Shown in pieces: positions 62,735 to 64,000 of a DNA stretch of 64,000 nt; position 1 is the stretch's first letter, and every line of letters starts with the position of its first letter. The stretch covers positions 1-64,000 of the forward strand of contig JARLJG010000059.1 in assembly GCA_031291325.1 (NCBI GenBank). Reading direction: 5' to 3'. A model generated the notes under the pieces. That model was given only the letters and a program-made list of their open reading frames with translations. It made no database searches and was not told the DNA's origin. Source of the DNA: Burkholderiaceae bacterium. GTDB taxonomy: Bacteria; Pseudomonadota; Gammaproteobacteria; Burkholderiales; Burkholderiaceae_D. The position numbers and the translations under genes are program-made.

Positions 62735-62932
62735 TAATATAATACCGCGCATATTAACGCTATTGCATCGTTTTTGACAGCGCCCCGGCCATTCAAACCG
62801 GAAGAGTATGTGTCCGGCGTGTTAAAATTACCGATTCAACGCTCCCTGCGTCTGCGGGGAGTAAGGATGTGTTTTTTGCAATATCCTTTGCAATATCCTT
62901 GTTAACCTCTGTTACCGACCGCCGAACCGCCA

Positions 62933-64000
62933 ATGGATCAATTCGCTAAAGAAACTATTCCGATTTCCCTAGAAGAAGAAATGCGCAAGAGTTACCTCGA
63001 TTACGCGATGAGTGTGATCGTGGGGCGTGCCTTGCCGGATGTGCGCGATGGATTGAAGCCGGTGCATCGGCGCGTGCTGTACGCGATGCACGAGACCAAT
63101 AACGTGTGGAATCGTCCGTACGTGAAGTGCGCGCGCGTGGTCGGCGAAGTGATGGGTAAATACCATCCGCACGGCGACCAGTCGATCTACGACACGCTGG
63201 TGCGCATGGCGCAGGATTTTTCGATGCGTTACACGCTGGTCGACGGCCAGGGCAATTTCGGCTCGGTCGATGGCGACAACGCAGCGGCGATGCGCTATAC
63301 CGAGTGCCGGCTGGACAAGATCACCAGCGAAATCCTGGCCGATATCGAAAAGGATACCGTCGATTTCGTGCCGAACTACGACGGCAAGGAGAGAGAGCCG
63401 TCGGTCTTGCCGACCCGCATCCCGAACTTGCTGATCAACGGTTCTTCCGGCATCGCGGTCGGCATGGCGACGAATATTCCGCCACATAATATTACCGAAG
63501 TGATCGACGGCGCCTTGCATGTGCTGCGCAACGCCGAGTGCACGGTCGACGAGTTGATCGAAATCATCCCGGCGCCGGATTTTCCGACTGCCGGCATCAT
63601 CTATGGCGTCTCCGGCGTGCGCGACGGCTATCGCACCGGGCGTGGCCGCGTGGTCATGCGCGCCAAGACGCACTTCGAGGAATACGGCAAGGAAGGCCGC
63701 ACCGCGATCATCGTCGACGAGCTGCCTTACCAGGTCAACAAGAAGTCCCTGCTGGAGCGCATCGCCGAACTGGTGCGCGACAAGAAGCTGGAAGGCATCT
63801 CGGACATCCGCGACGAATCCGATAAATCCGGCATGCGCGTGGTGATCGAATTGAAGCGCGGCGAAGTCGCCGAAGTGGTGTTGAACAACCTGTACAAGCA
63901 GACGCAATTGCAAGACACCTTCGGCATGAACATGGTGGCGCTGGTCGACGGCCAACCGAAGCTGCTGAACCTGAAGCAGATGCTGGAATGCTTCCTGTCG
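62933..64000 (+). CDS. gyrA: DNA gyrase subunit A (5' part; continues past the window)
   Basis: The first 356 codons are present. The type IIA topoisomerase breakage-reunion domain is clear: [51 protein letters not shown] and the catalytic Tyr122 in [11 protein letters not shown]. Numbering coincides with E. coli. In the quinolone-determining region the sequence is [17 protein letters not shown], so position 83 is Gln (codon CAG at 63179-63181) where E. coli has Ser, while Asp87 is kept. The rest of the gene lies outside. Confidence 0.98.
   Translation, partial: MDQFAKETIPISLEEEMRKSYLDYAMSVIVGRALPDVRDGLKPVHRRVLYAMHETNNVWNRPYVKCARVVGEVMGKYHPHGDQSIYDTLVRMAQDFSMRYTLVDGQGNFGSVDGDNAAAMRYTECRLDKITSEILADIEKDTVDFVPNYDGKEREPSVLPTRIPNLLINGSSGIAVGMATNIPPHNITEVIDGALHVLRNAECTVDELIEIIPAPDFPTAGIIYGVSGVRDGYRTGRGRVVMRAKTHFEEYGKEGRTAIIVDELPYQVNKKSLLERIAELVRDKKLEGISDIRDESDKSGMRVVIELKRGEVAEVVLNNLYKQTQLQDTFGMNMVALVDGQPKLLNLKQMLECFLS

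Overview
The window is a 64 kb piece of a GC-rich betaproteobacterial chromosome. It most likely comes from Burkholderiales, family Oxalobacteraceae or a close relative. This placement rests on the rpsP-rimM-trmD-rplS block, the AddAB-type recombination nuclease beside rho/trxA, a DUF3579 gene, a CobD/CbiB-like gene without other cobalamin genes, an ssrA gene with the tag ANDNSYALAA, and the family profile of the proteins. It is an inference from gene content, not from a database search. Most of the window is core housekeeping sequence, densely coded and grouped in short operons.

Layout. 0.2-7.6 kb: a secreted trypsin/PDZ protease, a small TM2-like membrane protein, the ribosomal/tRNA-modification operon rpsP-rimM-trmD-rplS, a CoA-type NUDIX hydrolase, a CobD/CbiB-like membrane protein and DUF3579. 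7.6-12.8 kb: the organic-peroxide pair ohr-ohrR with a recognisable operator, dacB (PBP4), pyrF and a secreted TPR protein. 12.8-14.6 kb: the wreck of an N-acetylglucosamine locus, with an in-frame chimera of a GlcNAc-kinase start and a NagA tail, followed by an intact GH3 hexosaminidase. 14.6-20.8 kb: pgpA-thiL, a rubredoxin reductase/rubredoxin/rubrerythrin group, and malic enzyme. 21-29.3 kb: a 5'-nucleotidase, then an apparent catabolic cluster (AraC regulator, FAD dehydrogenase, ThDP enzyme, PaaX-like regulator, AidB-type acyl-CoA dehydrogenase). 29.3-34.5 kb: an AT-rich accessory segment with a frameshifted HEPN-like gene, a small exported protein, a DUF4118-PAS-PAS-GGDEF-EAL protein, tRNA-Leu(CAA) and an 8 x 12 bp tandem array. 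34.6-40.1 kb: a phospholipase-C-like lipoprotein, a divergent di-haem cytochrome c peroxidase and a PMT-type glycosyltransferase. 40.2-50.9 kb: L31, a zinc-ribbon membrane protein, rho, trxA, addB-addA and a DedA protein. 50.9-57.3 kb: a CusRS-type two-component system with a palindromic box, ribB behind an FMN riboswitch, and an SBP3-PAS-GGDEF-EAL receptor. 57.3-59.3 kb: a small low-GC island (a phosphoribosyltransferase and a short ORF) beside tmRNA. 59.4-64 kb: gph, ubiG, two tandem OmpA-like genes, and the 5' part of gyrA, which runs off the window.

The least ordinary material is between the genes. At least three families of small hairpin-rich elements with terminal inverted repeats can be read directly. 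One 236 bp element upstream of rpsP has 19 bp termini and an 8 bp target duplication. A 164-165 bp element is present twice. A third family with AGGGCAATCGCG ends is present twice. Other second-look items are a 26 bp perfect palindrome built into the FMN riboswitch, duplicated sequences around the AT-rich segment, the collapsed nag locus, and glutamine at GyrA position 83. No CRISPR array, complete prophage, full insertion sequence with transposase, or recognisable multi-gene defence system was found.
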